The translations under genes and the position numbers were made by a program. Of a DNA stretch of 64,000 nucleotides, positions 17,476-28,850 are shown in pieces (within the stretch, counting starts at the first letter, position 1; every line of letters starts with the position of its first letter). The notes under the pieces were generated by a model that was given only the letters and a program-made list of their open reading frames with translations, made no database searches and was not told where the DNA came from. The stretch is from Thiosymbion sp942492625. GTDB taxonomy: Bacteria > Pseudomonadota > Gammaproteobacteria > Chromatiales > Chromatiaceae. The DNA lies in the NCBI GenBank assembly GCA_942492625.1, contig CALOFM010000021.1:151992-215991 (forward strand), read 5' to 3'.

Positions 17476-20362
17476 CTACGGCTTTTCAGTTCCAAGACGG
17501 CGGTTGGCATCCATCTCCCGCTCCAGCATCGACTCGGGCTCCTCCGCCAGCACCTGCTCCCGCCACAAGGGAACCTGCCAGCGGAAGCGGTTTTGACTGC
17601 GGCCGGCGATGAAGGCCAGCTCTAGCCGGGTCAGAGACTCCTTCACGTGCTCCGGTGCCGCCTCAAACCCGAGCCCCGTCAGCAGCTCCAATACGTCGCC
17701 CAGGCGGAATTCATCTCGCCGAATCAAACCATAGGCGATCAGGCGGTCGAGTCGGTCCGCATCCTGGTCCCCGGTCAGGTTGGTCCAGCCCTCCAGGGCG
17801 CTGCGCAGGGAGCGGCTCTCCAGTGCCCGTTCCAGATCCGCCTCGTTCAGCTCGCGTTGCGCCAGACCCAGGCCTTTAAGCATCTGGTCGCAGATGATGG
17901 CGATCAGGTTGGCGCGGCCTCCCGTGAGCGCAAGTATGCGCTCCACCATCCCCTTGGATTGGTAGCGCAGGTTCAGGGCGTTCATGGTCTTGACCACAAG
18001 GTCGCGGCAGGCATCCGGCTCCAGGGAACCGATGCTGATAGTCTCGCCGAAGTTCTTGATGGGAGCGTGGAAGTCGAAGATGGCGGACCGATAGAGGCTC
18101 CAGAATCCGGCCAGGATGAATTGGCAGCGGCCCTCGTCGCTCAGGCTGCGGAAACCGTTCAGGCAGGCATAGCCACGCTCCGCGTCGCGCTGGACGAAGA
18201 CGTCCGCCTCGTCGAGCAGTAGCAGGCGGCGCCTGCCCGTCGACTTCTCCCCGAGACGCACCGGGATTGCGTCCAATGGTGAGTCGGACGGCATCGCGAG
18301 AACCCGGGCAAGTCGCGACTCGATGGTCGCCTTGCCGACGGACAGATAGCTGCAGTCGACGCCGTCGTCCAAGTCGTAGCGTCGCTTCAGGGCCAGCAAC
18401 AGGCTGGACTTGCCGAGCTGGCGCCCGCCGACCAGCAGATAGCTCGCAGGCTCCCGCTGCTGGATCTCGGAGATGATCTGGGTGCGGCCGAAGAAGGCGC
18501 TCTCCTTGCTCACGCCAGCACTGGTCTGATAGGGCGAGATGCGTGCGACCTTCAGGTAGCTCGCGATCAGCCTGGCGAATGCATCCGCGGGCTGGGGGGA
18601 GAGCAAGAGTGCGCTCAGCTCCCCTTCCTCGGGGGCCACCAGCCAATTGTCCGGACTCCGGCTGTGGCGGCTGAGGGCGACCTGCTGATCGGGATTGCCC
18701 GACAGGATCAGGCACACCTGGTCACCGCCGCTGCCGAGGCTGGTCAGGACGTCCTGCTCGGGCCAGTCGCCGGGGGGGAAGACCAGCGAGCAGGTCTTCA
18801 GATTCAGCGGAAAATCCTCGGCGAGGGTCAGCTCGAAGCGCTCGACGGCGCCGTCCGCGCCCAATCCCTCCATTCGCTGCCAACTGGCCCCAAGGCGTTG
18901 GGCAAGCCACTTGACTCGCTCCTCCGTGGAGTCTTTCCGGAACCGCAGGGCCCGGTCGAGCCAGCGCACGTGGATGCCGTTAGCCGAAAGCACCGTACTC
19001 AGGCGACGGGTGCGCTTTAGCAGCCCCCGGGCCTTGTCCAACTCCGCCAGCCCCAGCCGGCGCAGGGCGGCGGGGTCTGCCGCCAGCCGGCGGGTGAGGG
19101 GGTGGGTGTACTGGCGCAAATACCAGAGCAGCAGCGACAAGGCCAGCACCAGGGCTGCGAGCCAGACGTAGAGCTGCCAGGGTGGTGTCGGCAGCCGGAC
19201 GGGTAGGTCCGCGAAGGTCCAGTCATGGCGGGGCAAAGAGAGCTCGTGGGCCTCCAGGGTCATGCGGCTGTCCGCACTGAGCTCCACATCCTCGGGCAGT
19301 GCGAAGGATAGGGCCAACTCGGCACCCGCGGGAACCACGTCTTCGCTCACGCGGGCCAGGGGCTTGTCGATGCCGCTGATCCGCGCCCGGAACTCCGCCT
19401 CCTGAAGCTCCTGCTCGCCTGCATTACGTATCTGTACCGCCAGCGTCACGACGTCTCCCTCGATTTTCTCGGGCTCCGCGGCCAGCTCCAGCTCCGGCAC
19501 CCGAGCCCTGACGGGAATTTCTAGGGTGATCGGCTCGCCGTGGGCTTGCTCAAGGCGCAGCCTGAGCTGCCCCTCGAGGCCCTGCGGTTGCTGCCAGTCG
19601 GCAAGGAAGGAGAGGGAGCCCTCCGCCTCCCAGCTCTCGCCGGGATCCAGCCGGACTTTCACCGGCGGCGGCATGAACACCAGGGGATCGCGGAGAACGC
19701 GTTCCTGTACGAGGCGCAGCCAGTAGGCCGGCCCGTCGCCCAGGTTTCTGACCCGCAGGATCACGGGCACCGCCTGCCCGTCGCCGGGGGAGAGCGTGGA
19801 TTCATCGGCCGAGGACTTTCCCAATACCGCCTCGGCCTCAAACCAGGCATCGCCTCCGCCGACAGGCGGGAGGATGGGATGGATCAAGCCGTTTTTCCCC
19901 TTCCGGGTCAACAAGGTCCCGTCATCGTAGCGCCAGCAGCGGCCTTCCGGCACGTCGCACCCCGCCCATAGGCCGTCCCTACTCCCGAAGAGGATTCCCA
20001 ACGCGTCCCCGGTTCCGGGGTCCCAAAGGCGCACAGTGCGGTCGTCCGAGCCCGAGGCCAGGAGCCGCCCGTTCGGGCTGAAGGCGACGCTGTTTACATC
20101 ACCCTCGTGGCCCTCCAGGGTGCGCAGCAGCTCGCCGGTGTCCGGGTCCCACAAACGCACCGTGTCGTCATGCGAGCCTGAGGCCAGGAGGGTGTCCATC
20201 GGGGCTGAAGGCGACGGTGTTGACCCCGGAACGGGGGAAGGCGTCATTGACGACCTCTAACACGTCTGCAACCGGCTCGCCCTCCGGGACCAGGGGCGGA
20301 TGGGCGGGGTCGGCCAAGAGCTGCATTGCCCACAGCAAAAGCAGAATGGTCCGCGCGCGCAT
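17476..20362 (-). CDS. WD40 / Ig-like / transmembrane / STAND-type ATPase protein (one frameshift)
   Basis: The 923-codon frame 17476-20247 reads: two WD40 repeats (about 20-95), two CARDB-like beta domains (about 140-240 and 250-335), one membrane helix (about 357-378), a linker region, then an AAA/STAND-like NTPase with Walker A GGRQLGKSS (607-615) and Walker B LLLLDEADVF (about 675-684). A first half repeat, GVNTVAFSPDG, sits upstream in another frame and needs a 1-2 base shift near 20205. That frame offers an ATG at 20362 followed by a signal-like MRARTILLLLWAMQLLADP, predicting outside WD40/CARDB and an inside ATPase. Alternatively it is the 3' part of one long gene beginning with the TIR domain. 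Two WD40 repeats are too few for a propeller, so repeats may have collapsed in assembly. Confidence 0.7.
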
Positions 20363-21261
20363 CTTCGTCGGCCAGCTTCTCGCCGCCGGCCAGCAGGACA
20401 CGCAAGGCGTCGCCGTGGAATTCGGACAGGCCGCGCAGGATGTCGGCGATCTGCTCTCGTCCGACGTCCGAGCACCTGCTGAGTCCACCGACCAACAGAA
20501 AAAGCCGATTACCACCGGCGAAGCCGCCCCTCCAGGTAGTCCTCGAAGTCCATGGCGCTCCTGGCGGGGGGATCCATACCCGCGCGTTTGCCGAGGGCGC
20601 GAAAGAATTCGGCCTCGCTAGCGTCGGCGCTGCGCGGCGGGACCAGGTGTAGGACCTTGTCGGCGCCGAAGCGGATCTGCGCGCGCTCGCCCAGGGCTTC
20701 GAGGCTCGTGCGCTGATCACGATCTTCCTGGGCGAGCAAGATCAGGGTGGGATAGGTGTGGAGCAGCTCGAGCACCTCGTCCAGAAATACGCTCTCGCTG
20801 GCCGTTGGGGCGTCGTCGCCGGCGGTTCTCGGAGTCCGCAACCTCTCCTCGGATCTTTCTCCCGTGATGCCCCAGACCAGCTTGGCGATACCTTCCGAAT
20901 CGAGCCCGATGCGCAAGTCGACCCAGGTGCGGTTGCCCAGAAACATGGGCAGCTCGGGTAGCTCGGGCGCCCCGGGCAGTAGTACCGGGATGACCGGTCG
21001 GCGGTTTCTCACGGCCAGGCGCAGGGCGGTCTGCATCTCCTCGTCCTCCCAGGGACCCAGGCCGTCGCCCGCGACGCAGATAGCTATGCTGGCCGAGCTC
21101 TCGATCCCCTGCGACAACAGATCTTGCCAGGGCAGCCCGGGGCGCAGCTGCTCCTCGTCGAGCCAGCACCTGAGCCGCTGGCTCGCGAGGGCCGGCTTGA
21201 GCGCCTGAACGGCGGGCTTGTCGTGGCTGCTGTGAGACAGGAAGACGTGAAACCGGGCCAT
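20244..21261 (-). CDS. TIR-domain protein (frameshifted near 20522)
   Basis: The N-terminal 135 residues are a bacterial TIR domain: FHVFLSHSSHDKPAVQALKPAL, CWLDEEQLRPG, SIAICVAGDGLGPWEDEEM (candidate NADase glutamate in residues 72-75) and RPVIPVLLPG. A linker and a second alpha/beta region follow (PTLILLAQEDRDQRTSLEALGE). The frame stops at 20509, but a one-base shift in a GCC/GGT run near 20522 continues as GNRLFLLVGGLSRCSDVGREQIADILRGL and on to 20244. The gene lies 65 bases after the L,D-transpeptidase gene and overlaps or runs into the WD40-ATPase gene, so the two probably work together. TIR enzymes commonly hydrolyse NAD or make nucleotide signals in immune systems; activity here is inference. 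Confidence 0.75.
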
Positions 21262-21326
21262 GGGCCGTCCTTTGTGATGCTGTCCGGCCGATCATGTCCC
21301 TGTGTGGCGGCGAGCGGAAGTGCGGC

Positions 21327-21992
21327 CTACCGCCGGATCTCGATAGGCGTGCCGTCGTCCACCGCGTTCCAGATCTCCTCCATGTGGGTGTTGCGCAGGG
21401 CGATGCAGCCGTGGGTCTTGTACAGGTAGGGACCGAGCCAGCTTATCCATCCCCAGCCGTTCACTTGACCGTGAATCATGATCAGGCCGCCCGGGTCGTC
21501 GCCGCGCTCGGCCGCCACGCGCTCGTCCTCTTCGTTGGGGTAGGAGACGTGCAGGGACTTGTAACAGCAGCTGTCCGGATTTCTCCAGTCGAGGAGGTAG
21601 TCGCCCTCCGGTGTGCGCAGATCCCCTTCTCGCCGCTTGTGACCCACCGGCTCGCGGCCCAGAGAGATGCGGTAGGAGCGATATGCCCGACCGTCGCGGA
21701 TCAGGGAGAGGCGCCGCTTGGCTTTCTCCACAAGCACCGAGCCGGCCTTTGGCAGGTCGTCAGCGAGCAACGGGGGGATCGCTTTCTCGAAGTGGATCAG
21801 GGTCGCGATGACGGCCCCTGCAACCAGCAAAACGGCGAAGATGGCGCCCACGATTCGACGAGTCCGAATAGATCTTGGCTGGCGTGCGCTGGTTTTGGAT
21901 TTGCGCCTTGGCTTCTTGCGAACGGCGCTACGGCGATTTGCCCGTGCGGATGCGGATTGCTGTCGCTGCTTCGATATCCCGCTCGATGGCAT
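21327..21992 (-). CDS. L,D-transpeptidase (YkuD domain)
   Basis: Membrane-anchored cell-wall enzyme that forms 3-3 cross-links or attaches proteins to murein. A very basic N-terminus (residues 8-48, Arg/Lys-rich) precedes one membrane helix (about 49-68) and a YkuD catalytic domain with MIHGQVNG and the cysteine motif YKTHGCIALRN. 221 residues. The long Arg/Lys cytoplasmic tail is unusual. Confidence 0.88.
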   Translation of the reverse strand: MPSSGISKQRQQSASARANRRSAVRKKPRRKSKTSARQPRSIRTRRIVGAIFAVLLVAGAVIATLIHFEKAIPPLLADDLPKAGSVLVEKAKRRLSLIRDGRAYRSYRISLGREPVGHKRREGDLRTPEGDYLLDWRNPDSCCYKSLHVSYPNEEDERVAAERGDDPGGLIMIHGQVNGWGWISWLGPYLYKTHGCIALRNTHMEEIWNAVDDGTPIEIRR

Positions 21993-22188
21993 TCAGAATA
22001 GTCCACCAAGGTCGTCTTCGTGGAAGATGTCGGGAAAGGGTTCCCGACCTACATTGCGTGCTGGTGGGAACAATAGGCGGGACGGCGCTCGGGCGCAACC
22101 GTAAGCCGGAACGCGGCGGACGTTCGATCGGCGGAGCGGATGCAGGGTTTGGCCTTGCCGCGCCGGCTTGGGAGGGTGGTCCGCCGCA

Positions 22189-23922
<1,734 letters not shown>

Positions 23923-23945
23923 GTTCTGGTCTCGCTAGTACTTTG

Positions 23946-24022
23946 GTTCGCCAGGGTCTTCACCGGGCGAACGGCAACCTTGCCTTCCCTGGACGACTGG
24001 GTCCCGGGGTCCTGCCCGGGAC
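23946..24022 (-). repeat. Two hairpins in the isp2-hydL spacer
   Basis: GTTCGCC (23946-23952) pairs with GGCGAAC (23966-23972). GTCCCGGG (24001-24008) pairs with CCCGGGAC (24015-24022) over a 6-base loop. The second is itself flanked by direct GACGACTG copies. Neither has a T-run, so they are more likely mRNA-stability or processing elements before hydL than terminators. Confidence 0.55.
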
Positions 24023-24099
24023 GACTGCCTCGAAGAGCTGTCGCAACCTCCCCGATATCGGTGGCGATTCCGCCCGGGGCCGCGCGGCTGGCCCGGATC

Positions 24100-25374
24100 T
24101 CAGGTCGAGCTCTCCTTCTCGACCAGGTGATCGGCGATCATCTCGGTTAGGCCTACTACGGGGATGTCCATGTTGAACTCCTCCAGGCCCTCTTCGAGCT
24201 GAGTCCTGCAAGTGGCGCACATGGTGACCATGCGCTCGGGCTCGACTTCTTCGATCTGGGCCTTCTTGCGCTTGAAAGCGGCCATCCTCAGGTCGTCGGC
24301 GCGCTCATTGGAGCTGACTCCGCCGCCGGCACCGCAGCACCACTGGAATTTCCCGTGCTCCTTGAAGTCCACGAAGTTGTCAGCCACCAGGTCCATCAGG
24401 TTGCGCTGCTCGTTGATGACGCCGCTCTTGCGGGCCAGGTTGCAGGGGTCGTGCATGGACAGGCGGTTCAGTTCCTTGCCTTCGGTCTTGAGACTGCCCG
24501 TGGCGCGTAGCTCGTCCAGCACCTCGATGATGTGGAACACCTTGAAGGGGTAGGACTTGCCGATCAGGTTCGGACCCTCCCAGCGCACCGCCGTGTAGGC
24601 GTGGCCGCACTCGGGGCTGATGACATTCTTGACCCGCAGCTTGACCGCGGCGTCCACGATGCGTTGCACCAGCTCGGCGGCGATGTCCTTCTGTCCGATC
24701 TGGATCCCGGCGTTTGTGGCCTCGTAGCAGTCGGTGCTCAGGGTCCAGGTGATGCCCGCGTGATCGAAGATCTTGGCGATGGCCTCCAGGTACTCGGGGA
24801 AATTGATGATCTCCATGGATGAGAGCAGGACCATGTATTCGGCCCCTTCCCGATCCACCGGGACGGTCAGGCCCGAGCTGGCCTCCACATGCTTGATCTG
24901 CACCTCCAGGGTCTTCCACTTCAGACCCATGGGGCTGCCGGTGCGCACAGCGCGGGAGGCGGCCCCGATCAGTCCCTCCGGGGCGTGACCGGCGGCGGCC
25001 ATGCCCTCTCGGGTCTTGCGCACCATGGCCTGGATGTCGTTGCCCACCGGACACACCATAGAGCAGCGGGCGCACATGGAGCAGGAGTCGTAGACCAGCG
25101 GCTCCCACTCGGCCAGCATCTCGTCGGTGATCTTCTCGGACAGGCCGACCATGCCCTTGATCTTGCCCCACAGGCTGAATTCCCGCTCCCAGACCAGGCG
25201 CAGGGGCTTGACCTTGAGGATGGGCGTGTACTTCGGATCCCCGGTCTCTACGTAGAAGGGACATGCCTGGGCGCACAGCCCGCAGTGCACGCAGCTCGAG
25301 AAGAATGCCGCGACCGACGCGTCGACCTCGTCGCGCAAAGCCGCGATGCCCCGTTCCAGTGACAGCTCGCTCAT
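24100..25374 (-). CDS. isp2: Isp2, HdrB/HdrC-like iron-sulfur electron-transfer protein
   Basis: Links the hydrogenase to the thiol/quinone pool. From the ATG at 25374 the product is 424 residues. It has two ferredoxin-type 4Fe-4S motifs near the N-terminus (CVHCGLCAQACP and CSMCARCSMVCP) and C-terminal CCG-type motifs (CCGAGGGVSS and MCATCRTQLEEG), like heterodisulfide-reductase subunits. The start overlaps the isp1 stop (ATGA). A longer open frame runs through isp1 and is spurious. Confidence 0.9.
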   Translation of the reverse strand: MSELSLERGIAALRDEVDASVAAFFSSCVHCGLCAQACPFYVETGDPKYTPILKVKPLRLVWEREFSLWGKIKGMVGLSEKITDEMLAEWEPLVYDSCSMCARCSMVCPVGNDIQAMVRKTREGMAAAGHAPEGLIGAASRAVRTGSPMGLKWKTLEVQIKHVEASSGLTVPVDREGAEYMVLLSSMEIINFPEYLEAIAKIFDHAGITWTLSTDCYEATNAGIQIGQKDIAAELVQRIVDAAVKLRVKNVISPECGHAYTAVRWEGPNLIGKSYPFKVFHIIEVLDELRATGSLKTEGKELNRLSMHDPCNLARKSGVINEQRNLMDLVADNFVDFKEHGKFQWCCGAGGGVSSNERADDLRMAAFKRKKAQIEEVEPERMVTMCATCRTQLEEGLEEFNMDIPVVGLTEMIADHLVEKESST

Positions 25375-26033
25375 GACTCGACCCCCTTGCGGCCGAAGGT
25401 GGCGCCGTTGTACCAACGCGCGATGAAGGCGGTGAAGACGTGGGTCAGCTTGGTGAAGGGCAGCACGATCAAGAAGATCTCCACGGAGAAGACGTGCAGA
25501 CCGAGGGCCAAGGGGTAGGGGTTGATCAGCCGATGATAGGCCAGGTACCCGGTGATCAGGGGCAGGAAGGTCACGACCCAGATCAGGTAGTCCTCGGCCG
25601 TGCTGATGTGCTTCTTCACCGGGTGAGTGAAGCGGTGTACCAGGACTGCGACCAGGGCCACGATCGTCACGGCGGAGATGGCGTCCACCGCCGGGTTGGG
25701 CAGTCCTGGCCAGGCGAGGCCGAGCACGCTGTTGATCAGCTCGATATGGGGAACGAACAGCAGCAGGACCATCAGGAAGCCGACGTGCCATGCGATCCCC
25801 AGAACCACGTCGAAGGGCGCGCGCGCGAAGGTGCCGGGGTCGGCGACGGTGCGCCTGATCATGGTCTTGAAGCCCGGCCCCCACTCGCCGCCGCGGGGCT
25901 CGGCGTAGTTGGGCTTGCGCCCGAGCATGAAGATCTCGGCGAGCCGCGCGGCGATCCCGATCGCGAAGATGGCCAGCGCCCACTCGAACATGGGACCCTT
26001 GGTCCACAGCAGAAATTCCATCGGATCTGTCAT
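25371..26033 (-). CDS. isp1: Isp1, NarI-like cytochrome b membrane subunit
   Basis: Membrane electron carrier of the hydrogenase. From the ATG at 26033 the product is 220 residues with about five hydrophobic helices and conserved histidines (AWHVGF, HRFTHPVKKH, LHVFSVE), likely haem b ligands. Both ends overlap the neighbouring genes by four bases (ATGA), giving tight translational coupling with hydS and isp2. Confidence 0.9.
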   Translation of the reverse strand: MTDPMEFLLWTKGPMFEWALAIFAIGIAARLAEIFMLGRKPNYAEPRGGEWGPGFKTMIRRTVADPGTFARAPFDVVLGIAWHVGFLMVLLLFVPHIELINSVLGLAWPGLPNPAVDAISAVTIVALVAVLVHRFTHPVKKHISTAEDYLIWVVTFLPLITGYLAYHRLINPYPLALGLHVFSVEIFLIVLPFTKLTHVFTAFIARWYNGATFGRKGVES

Positions 26034-27127
26034 AGCTTCTGCTCCAGCTCCTCGATCTTGACCGGCGAGCGCTCGGTCTGCTCGGTCTTGGTCTGCTTCT
26101 TGGCGAGAGCCGTGGCGGTACCGCCGAGGATGGCGCCCGCAACCCCGGCACCCAGGAAGGCTCCGGTGGTGTTTCCGGTAGGCACCGACAGGGCCTTGTA
26201 GAAGCCACCGGCGTCCCAGAAATCCGGCTCCGAGCAGCCGAGACAGGGATGGCCGGCCTCGATGGGCCAGCTCGTGCCCGAGTTCCAGCGCATGGTGGCG
26301 CAGGCGTTGTAGGCCATGGGTCCTTTGCAGCCTAGCCGGTAGAGGCACCAGCCCTTCTGCGCGCCCTCGTCGTCAAAGGTCTCGGCGAACAGGCCCTTGT
26401 CGTAGAAGGGGCGGCGATAGCAGCGGTCGTGTATGGATTGACCGAAGAAGGCTAGCGGCCTGCCGTATTGATCCAGCTCGGGGATCTGTCCGAAGGTGAG
26501 GTAATGGGCCAGCACGCCGGTGATGACCATGGGCACCGGAGGACAGCCGGAGACGTTGATCAACGGCTTGTCCTTGACGACGTCCTGGACGGCAACGGCA
26601 CCGGTGGGATTCGGGTCGGCCTTGGGTAGTCCGCCGAACGCGGCGCAGGTGCCGACCGCGACCACCGCCGCAGCGCCTTCCAGGGTCTCCTCGAGGATCT
26701 GCAGGTTGCTGTGTCCGGCGATGGTCGAGTAGCCGGGGTTGGAGTCCGGCCCGGGCAGGGAGCCGTCTACCACCAGCAAGTAGTTGCCGAAATTCTCCTT
26801 CATCGCCTGCGCGCGGGCCTGCTCGGCGGCATCGCCGGAGGCGGCCTGCAGCGTATGGTGATAGTCCAGGGAGATGTGGTTGAAGATGAGGTCCTCGACG
26901 GTGGGAGAGTGGCTTCGGGTCAGAGACTCGGTGCAGCCGGTGCACTCCTGAAAGGACAGCCAGATCACGGAGGGTCGTTTGGCCTTTTCCAGGGCCTCGG
27001 CGATGACGGGTGCCATGGTCGGAGGCAGGGCCATCAACGACGCGGTGGCAGCGCAGAACTTGAGAAAGCCGCGTCGTGACACCCCATGCTCGCGCAGGCT
27101 CTCGCCCAGGGTCTTGTCGGCAGCCAT
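26030..27127 (-). CDS. hydS: [NiFe] hydrogenase small subunit precursor
   Basis: Iron-sulfur subunit exported with the large subunit. The Tat motif SRRGFLKF (residues 17-24) and a hydrophobic stretch form the signal. The cluster-binding cysteines appear in FQECTGCTES, GTCAAFGG, SGCPP, CLYRLGCKGP and HPCLGCSEPDFWD. A C-terminal hydrophobic segment (AFLGAGVAGAILGGTATALA) can anchor the enzyme in the membrane. 365 residues. First structural gene of the operon, 17 bases after the HupH-like gene. Confidence 0.95.
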   Translation of the reverse strand: MAADKTLGESLREHGVSRRGFLKFCAATASLMALPPTMAPVIAEALEKAKRPSVIWLSFQECTGCTESLTRSHSPTVEDLIFNHISLDYHHTLQAASGDAAEQARAQAMKENFGNYLLVVDGSLPGPDSNPGYSTIAGHSNLQILEETLEGAAAVVAVGTCAAFGGLPKADPNPTGAVAVQDVVKDKPLINVSGCPPVPMVITGVLAHYLTFGQIPELDQYGRPLAFFGQSIHDRCYRRPFYDKGLFAETFDDEGAQKGWCLYRLGCKGPMAYNACATMRWNSGTSWPIEAGHPCLGCSEPDFWDAGGFYKALSVPTGNTTGAFLGAGVAGAILGGTATALAKKQTKTEQTERSPVKIEELEQKL

Positions 27128-27144
27128 TGTTGCTCCTTCGATTA

Positions 27145-27585
27145 TCAGGACTGGGGATCGGGGTTGCCCGGGGCCGCTTCGATCAGGGCTTCGAGCTTTC
27201 TGATTGCATCCGCAATATCCTGCGGTTGGCTGCGCAGGATGTCCGGAACGGTCGCGATCTCGATATGCAGAGCCAGCCGTCGGTCATCGAGGTTGCGGTA
27301 GTCGATGAGCCATACGCCTTGGATGGCTGTCTCGCGCACCCGCGTGGGGCCGAGTGCGTCGACGCGGGCCTCCACCTCGCCGGTGCCCAAACGCTCAAGC
27401 AGCCGTTCCTCGTCGCCTGGGCCGAAGGGGATGGAATTCAGGTCGATCTTCGTGCTCTCGCCGGTGTCGGCGAGGCGTTTGAGCCCATGGCGGATTTCAT
27501 GCAGGATCGGCAGGCTGTTGCCCCAGGCGACGGCGGTGCCTGCGATGGGCTCTGCGGCGACGGTTATGCTTGCTGGTCCAGACAT
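27145..27585 (-). CDS. HupH/HyaF C-terminal-domain hydrogenase accessory protein
   Basis: A 146-residue protein with the HupH_C-type core: ILHEIRHGLKRLADTGES, LLERLGTGEVEARV, RVRETAIQGVWLIDY and HIEIATVPDILRSQ. Proteins of this family take part in hydrogenase expression or small-subunit maturation. It is a single domain, shorter than full-length HupH. It is the promoter-proximal gene of the hydrogenase operon. The ATG has no ribosome site and is immediately preceded by a palindrome. Confidence 0.75.
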   Translation of the reverse strand: MSGPASITVAAEPIAGTAVAWGNSLPILHEIRHGLKRLADTGESTKIDLNSIPFGPGDEERLLERLGTGEVEARVDALGPTRVRETAIQGVWLIDYRNLDDRRLALHIEIATVPDILRSQPQDIADAIRKLEALIEAAPGNPDPQS

Positions 27586-27602
27586 ATTAACAATTCGTTA
27601 AT
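27586..27602. promoter_or_regulatory. 17-bp palindrome abutting the HupH-like start codon
   Basis: ATTAAC (27586-27591), a 5-base AATTC spacer and GTTAAT (27597-27602) form a perfect AT-rich palindrome. It directly precedes the ATG of the first hydrogenase operon gene on the minus strand. It occupies the normal ribosome-site position, so a bound regulator would block transcription or translation. The regulator is unknown. Confidence 0.5.
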
Positions 27603-27826
27603 AAAGAAATTACCAAAAGTCTATGCCGTCTCTTGCCGGCGGATCTTGATGCAGCGCAGTAAAAACGCGTGTTTCAGCGTGAAATTGCCGACGCCTTCGT
27701 CCGTGAGCAGGCTGTTGCCCAGGCCGAGGATGAGGGTGGTTTCCGTCACAGTTGATTCGCGTCATTCGCGCGATTCGCGGTTTCCTGTAGTTTTTGTGCT
27801 CCAGCTTCTTGCGGAGACCCCCGTAA

Positions 27827-28075
27827 ATGTGCCTCGGCATTCCCATGCAGATCCGTTCCATCGACGGCCTTCTGGCCCGGTGCGAGGCCAAGGGCGCCGA
27901 GCGGGAGGCCAACCTGCTCATGCTTGAGCACGAAGACCTCGGCGTCGGTGACTTTGTGGTGGTGCACCTGGGCTATGCGGTGGACAAGGTCAGCGCCGAG
28001 GAGGCTGCCGCGGCCTGGGAAGTCTATGATCAGATGCTGGCGGCGGAGGGGGCGCAGCCGCTGGTGGGGTATTGA
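27827..28075 (+). CDS. hypC: Hydrogenase maturation chaperone HypC
   Basis: Small chaperone carrying the Fe(CN)2CO precursor to the large subunit. The 82 residues begin with the essential MCLGIPMQI (Cys2) and include GDFVVVHLGYAVDKVSAEEA, the family core. It is divergent from the hydrogenase operon, sharing a 240-base regulatory gap. GGAGAC serves as its ribosome site. Other hyp genes are not in the window. Confidence 0.93.
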   Translation: MCLGIPMQIRSIDGLLARCEAKGAEREANLLMLEHEDLGVGDFVVVHLGYAVDKVSAEEAAAAWEVYDQMLAAEGAQPLVGY

Positions 28076-28128
28076 GCCCGCAGAGGGTTTCTCTGGCATC
28101 CGCGGTTCCAGAGCAGAACAGTCACAAC

Positions 28129-28593
28129 TCAGACAGGCTCCCGGACACTCTCGGCGGCGATCCTGTACTGGCGCTCAGCTTCCGTTTCCTCTTCGCCTTC
28201 GGCCTCTTCGATCATCGCGCAATTCCTGGCCATGCGCGCCTGCATCGCCGCCTTCCAGGCCGGGTTGACCTTGTCGGCGAGGCGCTGGGGAGGTGTCAGC
28301 GCTGCGGCGGCCGAGGCAGCCACGAAGTGGTCGGCCTGGGCGAGCCAGTCGGTGTCCCTGCCGCAGGCGGTGTAGGTCTTGACCGCGTAGCCCTTGGCCG
28401 CTGCGTAGGCGTCCTGCACCTCGGCATCGCTGGCGTGCGGATTCAAGGCGGTCTGGACCGCGCGGGAAATCCGATCGTCCGTGCACAAGCCGATGACGTT
28501 CTCCGTGAACCTGGCTCCGATGATGCGCTGCAGGGGCGCGGACAGTCCATCCAGCGCTTCTCTCAGCTCGCGGTCGTTCGAGATGGTTGCCAT
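28129..28593 (-). CDS. Uncharacterised 154-residue protein
   Basis: I do not recognise a family. From the ATG at 28593 (MATISNDRELREALDGL) the product is mainly helical, with a mid-region TALNPHASDAEVQDAYAAAKGYAVKTYTACG and an acidic Glu-rich tail (MIEEAEGEEETEAERQY). AGGAAC precedes the ATG. Coding character is convincing: no stop, and composition like that of its neighbours. It is convergent with hypC (53 bases). The two cysteines flank the centre. No signal peptide or membrane segment. Confidence 0.65.
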   Translation of the reverse strand: MATISNDRELREALDGLSAPLQRIIGARFTENVIGLCTDDRISRAVQTALNPHASDAEVQDAYAAAKGYAVKTYTACGRDTDWLAQADHFVAASAAAALTPPQRLADKVNPAWKAAMQARMARNCAMIEEAEGEEETEAERQYRIAAESVREPV

Positions 28594-28719
28594 GATGATG
28601 GTTCCTGAACTTCGGCGAAACCATGTCACCGCGAACCGGGTGCGCGGTGCTCCGGTACCGGACTATGGGGGAAACGGACGCGCAGGCGCATTGACAAGCG
28701 TCACTCGGCTAGCGTAAAC

Positions 28720-28749
28720 GGGGGCTCCCGGATCTATCCGAGGGCCCCT
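28720..28749. repeat. Strong GC hairpin upstream of ppsR
   Basis: CGGAT/ATCCG (28729-28733/28736-28740) continues through an outer GGGGC.../...GCCCC stem with one mismatch and wobble pairs. A TTGACA at 28691-28696 lies just upstream, so the hairpin may sit at the start of the ppsR leader. No U-run follows. Confidence 0.45.
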
Positions 28750-28850
28750 GTTCAAGCTAGTGAGCTGATGTATTCGTTGGCCCCCACGATGACGGAAGGG
28801 ATTGTGTAGGTGGGCCGTCGGACGCGTGCGGTGCACTAAAATTTCGAACG

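Noticed and set aside
24100..26208. Long open frame making isp1 and isp2 look like one 702-residue protein
   Set aside because: Its N-terminal third is the wrong frame of isp1; the ATG at 25374 with the ATGA overlap is the real isp2 start.
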